From NCBI RefSeq assembly GCF_032027425.1, contig NZ_JAVSJA010000001.1, forward strand, positions 620,001-684,000: a DNA stretch of 64,000 bases. Direction: 5' to 3'. The stretch comes from Microcystis wesenbergii NRERC-220. GTDB lineage: Bacteria; Cyanobacteriota; Cyanobacteriia; Cyanobacteriales; Microcystaceae. The notes below the pieces were generated by a model, which was given only the letters and a program-made list of their open reading frames with translations, did no database searches and had not been told where the DNA came from. How positions within the stretch are numbered: position 1 is the first letter of the stretch; every line of letters begins with the position of its first letter. A program made the position numbers and the translations under genes. Positions 27,467 to 36,041 of the stretch are shown here, piece after piece.

Positions 27467-30118
27467 GTGCTGGGATCGTCCTTCCGTCTTGATCATCTTT
27501 TTAACAAGCCCCTAATTGCCGGTCTCTTGTCCTGTGTGGGTGTCTTGCTGCCGATCCCAGTTTTAGCGACACCGGTGGCAGTGTTAAAAAGTCAAGAAAA
27601 TGCCAATCAATGGACAGCTATCACCAATCGTTTGCAAAATGTCGGCGTTAATTACTGCATTCTCCAGAGTAATCAGTGGCAAACTGACAAGGATTTAAAT
27701 AAAATTAAGGTTCTCATCATCCCCAACGTCGAGACTATTTCCGGTTTACAAGCTGGTGTCTTGAGTCGTTGGCTTAATCGCGGTGGTAAAATTATTGTCA
27801 CCGGTCCGGCGGGGAATCTTTCGGAACCTGCTGTGCGTAATCAACTGCGATCGCTATTTGGGGCCTACTGGGCCTATCCCCACTCCCAAGCTTACACCCT
27901 GCGGCCGACTAATTTAGGTGAATTGAAAAACCAAAAACCTTTAGCCAGCAGTCTCCTCGGTGGTGTGGTTATCCCCACGGGAGTTAATAGCCAAACCGTT
28001 GCCGTCTGGGGGGCGCGCAATAATCCCCCCGCCGTTGTCCTCAATAATAACTCGATCTTTCTCGGTTGGCGCTGGGGCAGCGATGCCGTCGCTAATCTCG
28101 CCCTCGATAGCGCTTGGCTAGAAACCGCCCTGCAACGCTACGGCATTAATCGCAGTTCTTCTCTTAACACAATTGCGCCCTATTGTCAAGGCCAATCAAC
28201 AATAGTTAATAATATTAATAATACCCCAACAGCGATCTCGCGTAGCGAGCGCGTTGCGACCGCACCCCGTCGCCCTCTACCGCAGATTTCAGAAAATCCC
28301 CCCAGGGAAACGGCGAGATTAAGTCCGAGTACCGGGCAAATTCCCCCCAAAGCGAGCCTAACTCCCCAACAAATTAGCCAGATGACTGCGGAATTGCAGG
28401 GATTAATCGGGCGTTATGGGGTGACTCTCTTAGCTTCAGAGGCCAGTAATAGTAATATATCCAATACTGATAAATCCTTAGCACAAGCATTTCATAATCG
28501 TGGGAAAAATTCCCCCACCACAGATACAGCCAGACGATTCCGTTTAGCTCTAGAAAATGCCCAAGGAACCTTAAATAATTTTCAGAATTTAATCGTCCAG
28601 GGTTCCTATACCCAAGCGAGGGAATTTTGGTTACAAGCGCGGCGAAATCTTTGGGATAATTATCCCACTAATCGACAATTTGCCCAACCAGAAATACGGG
28701 CAATGTGGTTAGATCGAGGCACGATCGTAGAAGCTAAAAACGAGGAGGATTTAGCTAAAGTATTCGATCGCATGGCGGCAGCGGGTATTAATGTGGTCTT
28801 TTTCGAGACAGTTAATGCTAGTTATACTATTTATCCCAGTCAAGTTGCCCCCGAACAAAACCCTTTAACTAGAGGTTGGGATCCCCTTAAAGTTGCCGTT
28901 AAATTAGCCCATGAACGCAATATGGAAATCCACGCCTGGGTGTGGGTTTTTGCGGCGGCTAATCAAGCTCATAATAAAGTATTAGGGCAACCATTAGATT
29001 ATCTGGGTCCAGTTTTATCGCGTAATCCCGATTGGCGGGCAACTAATAAAAGTGGTGGTTCTTTTGATTACAGTCAAGGCACGAAAAAAGCCTTTTTTGA
29101 TCCTGCTAATCCCGACGTACAGAACTATCTTTTATCTCTTTACGAGGAAATTGTCAAGAATTACGATGTGGATGGCTTGCAGTTAGATTATATTCGCTAT
29201 CCCTTCCAGAGTCAAAATTCTCATCAAACCTATGGTTATGGTAAATCCAGCCGTTGGTTATTTAAACAAATGACAGGAGTTGATCCCATTACTTTAAATA
29301 CCCGGGGTGCTTTATGGGAACAATGGACTAGCTTTAAAATCCGTCAGGTTGATACTTTTGTCTCGCAAGTTTCCACTCGATTAAAACAGATCCGCCCCCA
29401 CTTAAAAATGTCGGCGGCGGTGTTTCCCCTAGAACAAAAAGAACGATTATATCGTATTCAACAAAACTGGGAAGAATGGGGACAAAATCAATGGATAGAC
29501 CTGATATTTTTAATGACTTATGCGCTCGATACAGGGACTTTAGAAGATAAAACCCAGTCTTTATTTGATCGCCAAATAGCAGGAAATGCTCTGATTATAC
29601 CCGGTATCCGTCTGTTAAAAGTACCCGATCAAGTCACCATCGATCAACTACAATTTATTCGCAATCTTCCCACTTCGGGATTCGCTCTTTTTGCCACAGA
29701 AAATCTCAATCCCAACCTGCAAACAATTCTTAATCGCATTCAGGGATCGATAATTACGAAAAAAGCCGAACCTTTACCCCACCGTCAACCCTTTAAAACG
29801 GCAGCATCGCGGTTTAATTTCCTGCGTCAAGAGTGGAGTTTTTTAATAACGAATAATTTATGGGCAATGGAGGAGCTAACCTTAAAAACTTGGGGGCAAG
29901 AAGTGGACGAAATGGCTAATTTATTAGAGCAATTAGCTAATAATCCCAGCCCTCGCAATTGGACTTTAACTCAAAATGCCTTAAAGCGATTTAGCTATCA
30001 ATTTAAATCTGTGATGTCCCGACAAAAAGATTTATCTCCCTATCAAATACAAGTCTGGGAAAATCGCCTCGCCACCCTACAAGGTCTCTTAAGTTATGGT
30101 CAAAGGGTTGAGTTTTAA
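27467..30118 (+). CDS. Large secreted GHL10-type glycosyl hydrolase-like protein
   Basis: 883 residues from a GTG start. A signal-like helix (GLLSCVGVLLPIPVLA) leads to an N-terminal domain of unknown type (TAITNRLQNVGVNYCILQS). After a disordered linker comes a barrel typical of family-10-like glycosylhydrolases (PF02638): EIRAMWLDRGTIVEAKNEED, INVVFFETVNASYTIYPSQ, MEIHAWVWVFAA, YDVDGLQLDYIRYP and IFLMTYALDTG. The DYIRYP aspartate and the glutamate-containing strands form the likely active site. The C-terminal 100 residues are helical. The linker holds [10 protein letters not shown], encoded by an in-frame palindromic repeat (28232-28263). Substrate unknown; possibly cell-wall glycan. Confidence 0.78.
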   Translation: MLGSSFRLDHLFNKPLIAGLLSCVGVLLPIPVLATPVAVLKSQENANQWTAITNRLQNVGVNYCILQSNQWQTDKDLNKIKVLIIPNVETISGLQAGVLSRWLNRGGKIIVTGPAGNLSEPAVRNQLRSLFGAYWAYPHSQAYTLRPTNLGELKNQKPLASSLLGGVVIPTGVNSQTVAVWGARNNPPAVVLNNNSIFLGWRWGSDAVANLALDSAWLETALQRYGINRSSSLNTIAPYCQGQSTIVNNINNTPTAISRSERVATAPRRPLPQISENPPRETARLSPSTGQIPPKASLTPQQISQMTAELQGLIGRYGVTLLASEASNSNISNTDKSLAQAFHNRGKNSPTTDTARRFRLALENAQGTLNNFQNLIVQGSYTQAREFWLQARRNLWDNYPTNRQFAQPEIRAMWLDRGTIVEAKNEEDLAKVFDRMAAAGINVVFFETVNASYTIYPSQVAPEQNPLTRGWDPLKVAVKLAHERNMEIHAWVWVFAAANQAHNKVLGQPLDYLGPVLSRNPDWRATNKSGGSFDYSQGTKKAFFDPANPDVQNYLLSLYEEIVKNYDVDGLQLDYIRYPFQSQNSHQTYGYGKSSRWLFKQMTGVDPITLNTRGALWEQWTSFKIRQVDTFVSQVSTRLKQIRPHLKMSAAVFPLEQKERLYRIQQNWEEWGQNQWIDLIFLMTYALDTGTLEDKTQSLFDRQIAGNALIIPGIRLLKVPDQVTIDQLQFIRNLPTSGFALFATENLNPNLQTILNRIQGSIITKKAEPLPHRQPFKTAASRFNFLRQEWSFLITNNLWAMEELTLKTWGQEVDEMANLLEQLANNPSPRNWTLTQNALKRFSYQFKSVMSRQKDLSPYQIQVWENRLATLQGLLSYGQRVEF
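28232..28263 (+). repeat. In-frame palindromic repeat encoding [10 protein letters not shown] (copy 1)
   Basis: Contains the small hairpin CTCGCGTAGCGAG inside a 32-bp unit. The same unit, inverted, lies in pstB (38388-38419), and a shorter variant lies in the sulfate-binding protein gene (about 44660-44690). Here it sits in a disordered linker. Confidence 0.85.
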
Positions 30119-30333
30119 TTAGGGTTTGCCCAAAAAGTTTATTGGTGGAGTTAGGAGACAGGATTCAGGAGACAGGATTCAGGAGACAGGAGACAGCTTT
30201 TATTTATTCTCCCCACTCCCCAATTCATAATTCATCATTGCCACACCCCACATTCTACACTCTCTTGTCAGAGGCCCGCCGGAATATGTAACAATTTATG
30301 GGAGAAACCCCAAGCAAATTTAACGAGAAAAAC

Positions 30334-30549
30334 ATGGCAGCTACAATTAAGAAAGGAGCTTTAGTCCGCGTGGTGACGGGAAACCTAGAAAATAGCCTCG
30401 AAGCCCTAGCCAGCGATCGCCGTTTACCCAGTTATATGTTCAACTCGACAGCAGAAGTCTTGGATATAAAAGATGATTACGCTTTGGTTAAATTCTACGT
30501 TCCTACCCCCAGTGTGTGGCTAAAGCTCGAACAACTGGAACCCGCCTGA
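30334..30549 (+). CDS. ndhO: NAD(P)H-quinone oxidoreductase subunit O
   Basis: A 71-residue peripheral subunit of the photosynthetic NDH-1 complex on the thylakoid membrane. The protein MAATIKKGALVRVVTGNLEN to VKFYVPTPSVWLKLEQLEPA matches the NdhO pattern I know. The frame is open from 30298, but the first twelve residues do not belong to the family, so the ATG at 30334 is chosen. mdh follows 25 bases later on the same strand. Confidence 0.92.
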   Translation: MAATIKKGALVRVVTGNLENSLEALASDRRLPSYMFNSTAEVLDIKDDYALVKFYVPTPSVWLKLEQLEPA

Positions 30550-30574
30550 TGAGGAATTGCCTCATCCATAAACC

Positions 30575-31552
30575 ATGGTTGACTTCTACGATACACCCAT
30601 CCCCTGTCAATCGCCCCGAGTCTCGGTTATTGGTGCTGGCAACGTCGGACGCACCCTGGCCCAACGCATCGCCGAAAAAAACCTCGCCGATGTGGTTCTC
30701 CTCGATATCGTCAATGGTTTGCCCCAGGGTATTGCCCTAGATTTGATGGAAGCCCAGGGCATAGAACTGCACGACAGCGAGATTATTGGCACTAATAACT
30801 ACGAAGACACGGCAGGCTCGGATATTGTCGTGATTACGGCCGGATTAGCCAGAAAACCGGGCATGAGTCGCGATGATCTCATGAATGTCAATGCCAAAAT
30901 TGTTGTCGAGGCCGCCACTAAATGCCTCCAGTATTCTCCAGAGGCCATTTTTATCGTCATCACTAATCCCCTTGATGTGATGACCTATCTAGTCTGGCAA
31001 TCAACCGGTTTACCCCCCCAAAGAGTGATGGGAATGGCCGGAGTCCTCGATTCTTCCCGTTTACAAACCTTTATCGCCATGGAATTGGGGGTTAGTACCG
31101 CCGACGTTCATGCTATGGTCTTGGGTGGTCACGGTGATTTAATGTTGCCCCTACCCCGTTACTGTACCGTCAGTGGTGTGCCGATTACCGAATTAATGGA
31201 CGAGATAACGATTAATCGTCTAGTGGAGAGAACTCGCAACGGTGGGGCTGAAATCGTCAAATTACTGCAAACTGGCGGCGCTTATTACGCCCCCGCTTCC
31301 TCTGCCTGTATCATGGTCGAGACGATATTGAGAAATCAATCCCGTTTACTGCCGGCGGCAGCCTATCTTAAAGGTGAATACGGTTTACAGGATGTCTATC
31401 TGGGGGTTCCCTGTCGCTTAGGCTGTCGGGGTGTGGAAAGTATTCTGGAAGTGCGTTTGACCGATGCTGAACGTCTGGATTTACACACTTCTGCCGCCTC
31501 AGTTCGTCAGAATGTTCATTTAGCCCTTGACAGTCTCAAGGTTTTGATGTAG
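30575..31552 (+). CDS. mdh: Malate dehydrogenase (LDH-like)
   Basis: Interconverts malate and oxaloacetate with NAD. 325 residues: nucleotide loop VIGAGNVGRTLAQRI near 16, the substrate loop AGLARKPGMSRDDL near 92 whose arginines favour malate over lactate, ITNPLDVMTYLVW, GMAGVLDSSRLQTF, and the catalytic histidine GGHGDLMLP near 185. It ends exactly one base before the convergent methyltransferase gene, so the two stops touch. ndhO lies 25 bases upstream. Confidence 0.94.
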   Translation: MVDFYDTPIPCQSPRVSVIGAGNVGRTLAQRIAEKNLADVVLLDIVNGLPQGIALDLMEAQGIELHDSEIIGTNNYEDTAGSDIVVITAGLARKPGMSRDDLMNVNAKIVVEAATKCLQYSPEAIFIVITNPLDVMTYLVWQSTGLPPQRVMGMAGVLDSSRLQTFIAMELGVSTADVHAMVLGGHGDLMLPLPRYCTVSGVPITELMDEITINRLVERTRNGGAEIVKLLQTGGAYYAPASSACIMVETILRNQSRLLPAAAYLKGEYGLQDVYLGVPCRLGCRGVESILEVRLTDAERLDLHTSAASVRQNVHLALDSLKVLM

Positions 31553-32680
31553 TTAATACAATTCGTATTTTAAGAGGGTACAGGGCAAAGAACCGTTATA
31601 CAAGGGAGTGCGACGGGAAGAACGCAGACCGATTTGTTTAGTCAGTTCTTTGTTTCCCGATAAAATATAGGCTGTCCAACCCTTAAACCTCTGTTTTAAG
31701 ACATCACCGAAGGATTTATATAAGGCCCCTAATTCTTCGGTATTGCCCAATCTTTTGCCGTAAGGGGGATTACAGAGAATAATCCCTCGATCGCTCGTCG
31801 GTTCTAAATCGGTGATGCTTTGCAAGCTAAAATTAATATGGTCCTGCACTTGACAAAAATAGGCATTATCCTCGGCCTGATGTAGAACCTCGTAATCGGC
31901 ATCACTAGCATAAATTGGCGCATTTAGCTGAAATTTTTGTTTTTCTTTAGCTTCCTTAAGCAAAGATTGCCATAAATCCGGTTGATAGTCTGGCCACTTC
32001 TGAAATCCGAACTGGGAACGAGATAAACCGGGGGCAATATTTAAAGCTTTTAAGGTCGCTTCGATGACAATAGTTCCCGAACCACAAAAAGGGTCTAAAA
32101 GCGCCATATCATCCTGCCATGCCGATAATTCTACCAAAGCAGCGGCGAGACTTTCTTTCAGAGGTGCGACTCCCATGGCCCGATGATACCCGCGACGATG
32201 TAAACTGTGGCCAGAACTATCTAAACTAAGCACACAGCGATTTTTCTCGATATGAGCGTTAATTTGCAGGTCGGGATTTTCTGTATCCACAAAAGAACGG
32301 GGATTCCCCTGTTGACGCTGTTGGTCGATAATAGCGTTTTTGATGCTTAAGGCGGTGTAATGGGTGTGATTGAGGCGATCGTTCGTTCCCGTACATTGTA
32401 CCGCTAAAGTTTCCTCACTGCTGAGATAATCGCGCCAATCAATGGCTTGAATGCCATCATAAAGTTCCTTCCCATCCCCACAGGGAATTTCGGCAATGGG
32501 AACCAAAACCCGAAAAATAATTCTTGACCAAAGATTGACTCGATAGAGTAGGGCCAGATCTCCCTGAAAATGGACTCCCGTGAATACTGGTTTCACTTCT
32601 TTAGCCCCTAGGAATTCTAATTCCCTAGCGGCAATTTCTTCTAGTCCCCTAGCGGTAGTAGCAAAATAGGATCGAGTCAT
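31553..32680 (-). CDS. THUMP-domain 23S rRNA methyltransferase (RlmL/YcbY N-terminal type)
   Basis: 375 residues. The N-terminal THUMP region (ATTARGLEEIAARELEFLGA to VQCTGTNDRLNHTHYTALSI) binds structured RNA. The C-terminal Rossmann methyltransferase has DPFCGSGTIVIEATLKALNI and the catalytic NPPYG motif (IILCNPPYGKRLG). The layout is that of m2G-forming N2-guanine methyltransferases such as RlmL and the TrmN group; the exact rRNA or tRNA site is not determined. It is convergent and adjacent to mdh. Confidence 0.88.
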   Translation of the reverse strand: MTRSYFATTARGLEEIAARELEFLGAKEVKPVFTGVHFQGDLALLYRVNLWSRIIFRVLVPIAEIPCGDGKELYDGIQAIDWRDYLSSEETLAVQCTGTNDRLNHTHYTALSIKNAIIDQQRQQGNPRSFVDTENPDLQINAHIEKNRCVLSLDSSGHSLHRRGYHRAMGVAPLKESLAAALVELSAWQDDMALLDPFCGSGTIVIEATLKALNIAPGLSRSQFGFQKWPDYQPDLWQSLLKEAKEKQKFQLNAPIYASDADYEVLHQAEDNAYFCQVQDHINFSLQSITDLEPTSDRGIILCNPPYGKRLGNTEELGALYKSFGDVLKQRFKGWTAYILSGNKELTKQIGLRSSRRTPLYNGSLPCTLLKYELY

Positions 32681-32682
32681 TT

Positions 32683-32800
32683 CAGTTATCAGTTTTCAGT
32701 TTTCAGTTATCAGTTATCAGTTATCAGTTATCAGTTATCAGGTTTCAGGTTTCAGGTTTCAGGTTTCAGTTTTCAGTTTTCAGTTTTCAGTTTTCAGTGA
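32683..32800. repeat. Tandem TTATCAG / TTTCAGG heptamer array
   Basis: Upstream of the methyltransferase gene is a run of related 7-bp units: TTATCAG copies, then TTTCAGG, then TTTTCAG. It is the complement-type relative of the CTGATAA array at 4994. Confidence 0.9.
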
Positions 32801-32953
32801 CTAGCGCCGGTCGTTGGTAGCTTGAAATCAGAAAGATTTTAATTTTTATCCCCTTGTAAATTCCCTATCTGATTCCCTCAAGTCAGTTAAAATCGACTAA
32901 TGTCATAGGATTTAGTGCATCGGAAAATTTTACGCAATCACAAGCATAATAAT

Positions 32954-33147
32954 GGGTGCATCTCATATTTTGTGATTTTCTCTCACCTATAGGTGAGCAG
33001 CAGAAATTATTAAAAGAGGGCGAAGGCAATTCGCCCCGACAATCATATTATTGCGCCAATGGTAGGGGCGCATCGTGGTCAGTGAGTTTATCGAACTGCG
33101 TGCGCCCAAATGTAATATAGATATTTCTCCAAAATTCAGATGCACCC
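32954..33147. mobile_element. 194-bp MITE with 8-bp target duplication ATAATAAT
   Basis: Inverted ends GGGTGCATCTCATATTTTG and, from the right, GGGTGCATCTGAATTTTG. Direct repeats ATAATAAT flank it at 32946-32953 and 33148-33155. The core (33014-33115) is the dispersed repeat also found at 8855-8955. A perfect CTCACCTATAGGTGAG palindrome lies near 32990. There is no transposase. Confidence 0.82.
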
Positions 33148-33281
33148 ATAATAATCCTCTTTTGTCAAGGCAGAAATGCTTAAGAATTGTGTCGCTGTGG
33201 TCATTAGTTTTATCCTGACTCTGTGGATATCTCCTCTCCCCTAGATTCTTAACAAGTAATTGAGATGCACGGGCAGCTAAT

Positions 33282-33638
33282 CTACTGAGAAACCCAAAAA
33301 ATGCGTCTTTGATTAGGATCCCGTCGGGGACTTTGTTCCCCCATGACTTGCCGCGCTTGACTAGGATCGAAGCTGCGAGTAAATTGACCGCGTAATTGAT
33401 TGACGCGTTCCTCCTTTTCTTCGACCGCCAAACGCACTTCTTCCAGTTTTGCCTGTTGCATCTGTTGGTAGGGTAGCAAACGAGCGATCGCAAAAACTGC
33501 CGTGATGGAAAGAGCGCTATAGGCAATAATTCGCAGCCAAATCTCGATAACTTGCCATTTTTGGGATTTATTGCCGCTTTTTTGCTTTGTTCGTGGTTTT
33601 TTGTCGGTTTGATTTCGATTAACTGTTCGTGCGGTCAT
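33282..33638 (-). CDS. Small membrane-anchored coiled-coil protein
   Basis: 118 residues: a very basic N-terminus rich in K, Q and T, one membrane helix (IIAYSALSITAVFAIARLLP near 36-55), then a coiled coil (QMQQAKLEEVRLAVEEKEER, VNQLRGQF) and a short tail. The layout resembles FtsB/FtsL-type division proteins, but the sequence link is weak, and cyanobacteria have many such hypothetical proteins. The next gene on the same strand is psaM, 163 bases upstream, with a terminator between. Confidence 0.7.
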   Translation of the reverse strand: MTARTVNRNQTDKKPRTKQKSGNKSQKWQVIEIWLRIIAYSALSITAVFAIARLLPYQQMQQAKLEEVRLAVEEKEERVNQLRGQFTRSFDPSQARQVMGEQSPRRDPNQRRIFWVSQ

Positions 33639-33732
33639 AGATTTACGAGTATAAGTAAAATCGGTCAGAAAAGTGGCTAATTACTTTCAATTTACACCCA
33701 ATCACCGACAACTGGTAACTGATGACCGATAA

Positions 33733-33788
33733 CTGAAAAACCCTAATCGGTCTATCCTATAGCTAGGTCAGACGGGATTAGGGTTTAT
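33733..33788 (-). terminator. Terminator downstream of psaM
   Basis: A long stem-loop with outer arms AAACCCTAATC and GATTAGGGTTT. Read on the minus strand it ends in TTTTT. It lies 13 bases after the psaM stop. Confidence 0.75.
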
Positions 33789-33800
33789 TGAAAGCGGTTT

Positions 33801-33892
33801 TACTTATAAAGTTCCGTCGCTAGACGAAAAGCCAAAATCCCGGGGATTAAAGCAATTACCAGAGCGACCAAAACTTGAGTATCAGAAAGCAT
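33801..33892 (-). pseudogene. psaM: Photosystem I subunit XII (PsaM), apparently frameshifted
   Basis: The minus strand reads MLSDTQVLVALVIALIPG and then, one base out of step, ILAFRLATELYK and TAA. These are the two halves of PsaM, a 30-residue single-helix subunit at the photosystem I trimer interface. The span is 92 bases instead of 93. One base, probably a G in the CCCCGG run around 33839-33844, is missing, and the uncorrected frame instead gives FWLFV and a stop. A strong terminator follows. Either the gene is truly broken or the sequence has a base-call error; the intact surroundings favour an error. Confidence 0.8.
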
Positions 33893-34081
33893 TGCTGATT
33901 ATCTCCTCATAAAGATATTCATCCAATACTTTCCGACATCATCGGGGTCCTCTGCATCATTTCGTTACAAGACTTCATATCTCCCCACCCCGATGACGGT
34001 TATCTCCCCTAGAAAAGAAAGTTGTAAAAGCGTTAAGCTGGGGTATTGCCATGATTACATTTATTTTTACCTGCGGCCTCA

Positions 34082-34801
34082 ATGTTAGACTCGCTCCTTG
34101 ATTCATCTCTAACCCTTAGTCTAAAAACCCCGTTAATTCTGTTGGTTCTCATTGCCCTAGAAGCGGTATTATCAGCAGATAACGCCATTGCTCTCGCTTC
34201 CATAGCACAGGGATTAGGAGATCATCAGCGTCAACGTCAGGCCTTGAATATTGGCTTAGTTTTCGCCTATATTCTCCGTATGATCTTGATTCTTACCGCC
34301 ACCTGGGTGGTTAAATACTGGCAGTTTGAACTTTTGGGAGCAGTATATTTGCTCTGGTTAGTCTTTAATTACTTTGCCTCCCCTGAAGACAAGGATCACA
34401 GCCATCATAGTCTCCAGTTTCACTCTCTCTGGCAAGCTATCCCCCTAATTGCCGTTACCGATTTAGCTTTTTCCCTCGATAGTGTCACCACCTCCATCGC
34501 CGTGGCCGATGATACTTGGTTAATTCTGCTTGGTGGTACGATCGGAGTAGTTACCCTGCGCTTTATGGCGGGTTTATTTATTCGCTGGTTAGAGGAATAC
34601 ACCCACCTAGAAGATGCTGGTTTTGTCACCGTCGGTTTGGTGGGTTTAAGATTGCTGTTGCGGGTGATTAGCCCCGATTTTGTGCCGCCAGAATGGATTA
34701 TGATTAGTTTAATTGCTATCCTCTTTGCTTGGGGTTTCTCAAAACGCAACGATCGAGAACCAATAGAGAGTGATACCATCCAATCTGATAAATTGCCATA
34801 A
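34082..34801 (+). CDS. TerC-family integral membrane protein
   Basis: 239 residues with about seven helices. The TerC signature is clear: LIALEAVLSADNAIALASIA near 20, VFAYILRMILILTATW, and the second acidic repeat VTDLAFSLDSVTTSIAVADD near 125. These aspartates and glutamates are linked in the family to metal (Mn) export or tolerance of metals during membrane-protein insertion. It is monocistronic. I saw no convincing yybP-ykoY manganese riboswitch upstream. Confidence 0.88.
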   Translation: MLDSLLDSSLTLSLKTPLILLVLIALEAVLSADNAIALASIAQGLGDHQRQRQALNIGLVFAYILRMILILTATWVVKYWQFELLGAVYLLWLVFNYFASPEDKDHSHHSLQFHSLWQAIPLIAVTDLAFSLDSVTTSIAVADDTWLILLGGTIGVVTLRFMAGLFIRWLEEYTHLEDAGFVTVGLVGLRLLLRVISPDFVPPEWIMISLIAILFAWGFSKRNDREPIESDTIQSDKLP

Positions 34802-34945
34802 AATAATCATCAGGAGTCAGTATTCTCCGAGCCAGTATTCAGGAGATTGCTTTTATTTATTCTCCCCACTTCCCCACTTCCCCACTCCCTACTTCTCAAC
34901 CCCTCAATAATTACCGACCACTGAAAAGAGAATCCCTAGAAGATC

Positions 34946-35428
34946 ATGTCATCTTTACCGACTCCATCTGCTGATACCTTAGAAAATTCTACTCGATCGC
35001 CCTCTTGGAAAATTAAACTCCTCTACGATGGAGAATGTCCCCTCTGCTTGCGGGAGGTTAATTTTCTGCAAAAACGGGATGCTGGGAGAGGATTAGTTGC
35101 TTTTGTCGATATTGCCGCCGAAAACTATAATCCGGAGGAAAATGGCGGTATTTCCTTCGCGGCGGCCATGGGACGAATCCACGCTGTACTAGCCGATGGT
35201 ACTATCCTCCAAAATGTGGAAGTGTTTCGCCAAGTCTATGATATTTTGGGCATCGGTTGGATTTATGCCGCTACCAAATGGCCGGTTATTGGGTTTCTAG
35301 TGGATATTATCTATGAAATTTGGGCTTCTTGGCGATTAACCTTAACCGGAAGACCGAATGTAAAAACAATCTTAGCAGAGCGTCAAAAACGTCTGGAATG
35401 CAACTCATCAAATCGTTGTTCTCAGTGA
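34946..35428 (+). CDS. Thiol-disulfide oxidoreductase, DCC family (DUF393)
   Basis: 160 residues. The defining DGxCPLC motif is LLYDGECPLCLREVNFL near residue 29, a CXXC redox centre in a thioredoxin-like context. It is followed by LADGTILQNVEVFRQVYDIL and a hydrophobic stretch (WPVIGFLVDIIYEIWASWRL) that may touch the membrane. The family is widespread and its role is mostly untested. A dense mobile-repeat cluster follows. Confidence 0.85.
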   Translation: MSSLPTPSADTLENSTRSPSWKIKLLYDGECPLCLREVNFLQKRDAGRGLVAFVDIAAENYNPEENGGISFAAAMGRIHAVLADGTILQNVEVFRQVYDILGIGWIYAATKWPVIGFLVDIIYEIWASWRLTLTGRPNVKTILAERQKRLECNSSNRCSQ

Positions 35429-35482
35429 GTTAAAATCTCCTAACCCTACACCCTACTCAGAATCACCCCTTGGGATGTGATA

Positions 35483-35608
35483 CTAAATCCGTTGAGTATA
35501 GGCTACTTATAAGGACAGTCAAAAGGCAAAAGGCTTCGGCCGTGAGCTCAGCCGAACGGCAAGAGGCAAAAGGAGAAATAAATAATCAGTTTTTAATAAC
35601 CAGATTTA
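35483..35608. mobile_element. CTAAATCC-ended MITE (copy 2)
   Basis: Flanked by direct ATGTGATA repeats (35475-35482 and 35609-35616), a probable 8-bp target duplication. The right end is mutated (CAGATTTA for GGATTTAG). The inside carries half of the palindromic repeat seen at 2968. Confidence 0.8.
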
Positions 35609-35665
35609 ATGTGATAATTCTGCCTGGGAAATAGAAACTGAAATAACGCAAATTCGTCGATCATA

Positions 35666-35735
35666 CTAAATCCGTTAAGTATAAGCTACATATCAGGAGA
35701 GGTACTCCTGCAAGGGGAGTGACTCTTAAATTATT
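35666..35735. mobile_element. CTAAATCC-ended MITE (copy 3, truncated)
   Basis: Only the left end CTAAATCCGTTAAGTATAAG and a short interior remain; the right end is lost. Confidence 0.65.
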
Positions 35736-35881
35736 ACAGATGCGTCAGCAGCTGCGTGTAAGCATCCCACCGAAAAACTAATGCGCGAGGGGTTTGGGGA
35801 CGGCGCTTGCGTCCCCAACGGGGGGTTTGGGGGGTAGAACCCCCCAAAAGCTTGGATTGAGTGATCAAGTGGGAAGTAATA

Positions 35882-36007
35882 CTAAATCCGTTGAGTATAG
35901 GCTACTTATAAGGACAGTCAAAAGGCAAAAGGCTTCGGCCGTGAGCTCAGCCGAACGGCAAGAGGCAAAAGGAGAAATAAATAATCAGTTTTTAATAACC
36001 AGATTTA
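35882..36007. mobile_element. CTAAATCC-ended MITE (copy 4, left border of the island)
   Basis: Nearly identical to copy 2, including the right flank ATGTGATAATTCTGCCTA, but with a different left flank, so it arose by segmental duplication and not by a fresh insertion. It directly precedes the G+C-rich island. Confidence 0.8.
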
Positions 36008-36041
36008 ATGTGATAATTCTGCCTAGTAAATAAATGGTATT

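Larger units (their letters stand above)
32681..33281. other. Intergenic region carrying tandem repeats and a MITE
   Basis: Apart from the heptamer array (32683-32800) and the 194-bp MITE (32954-33147) I see no gene. A 179-codon frame on the minus strand (32987-33526) crosses the MITE and is judged spurious. Confidence 0.65.
35429..36041. other. Repeat cluster at the left edge of the 36-47 kb island
   Basis: No gene is supported. Three copies of one MITE (35483-35608, 35666-35735 partial, 35882-36007) surround a G-rich stretch with the hairpin GGGGTTTGGGG...CCCCCAA near 35820-35850. The block 35483 to about 35630 is repeated almost exactly at 35882-36028, including its right flank. Confidence 0.75.

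Noticed and set aside
32987-33526. 179-codon minus-strand frame
   Set aside because: Runs through a MITE and overlaps the better-supported 118-residue gene in another frame.
33900-34081. Manganese (yybP-ykoY) riboswitch upstream of terC
   Set aside because: TerC genes often have one, but I could not find the conserved loops.
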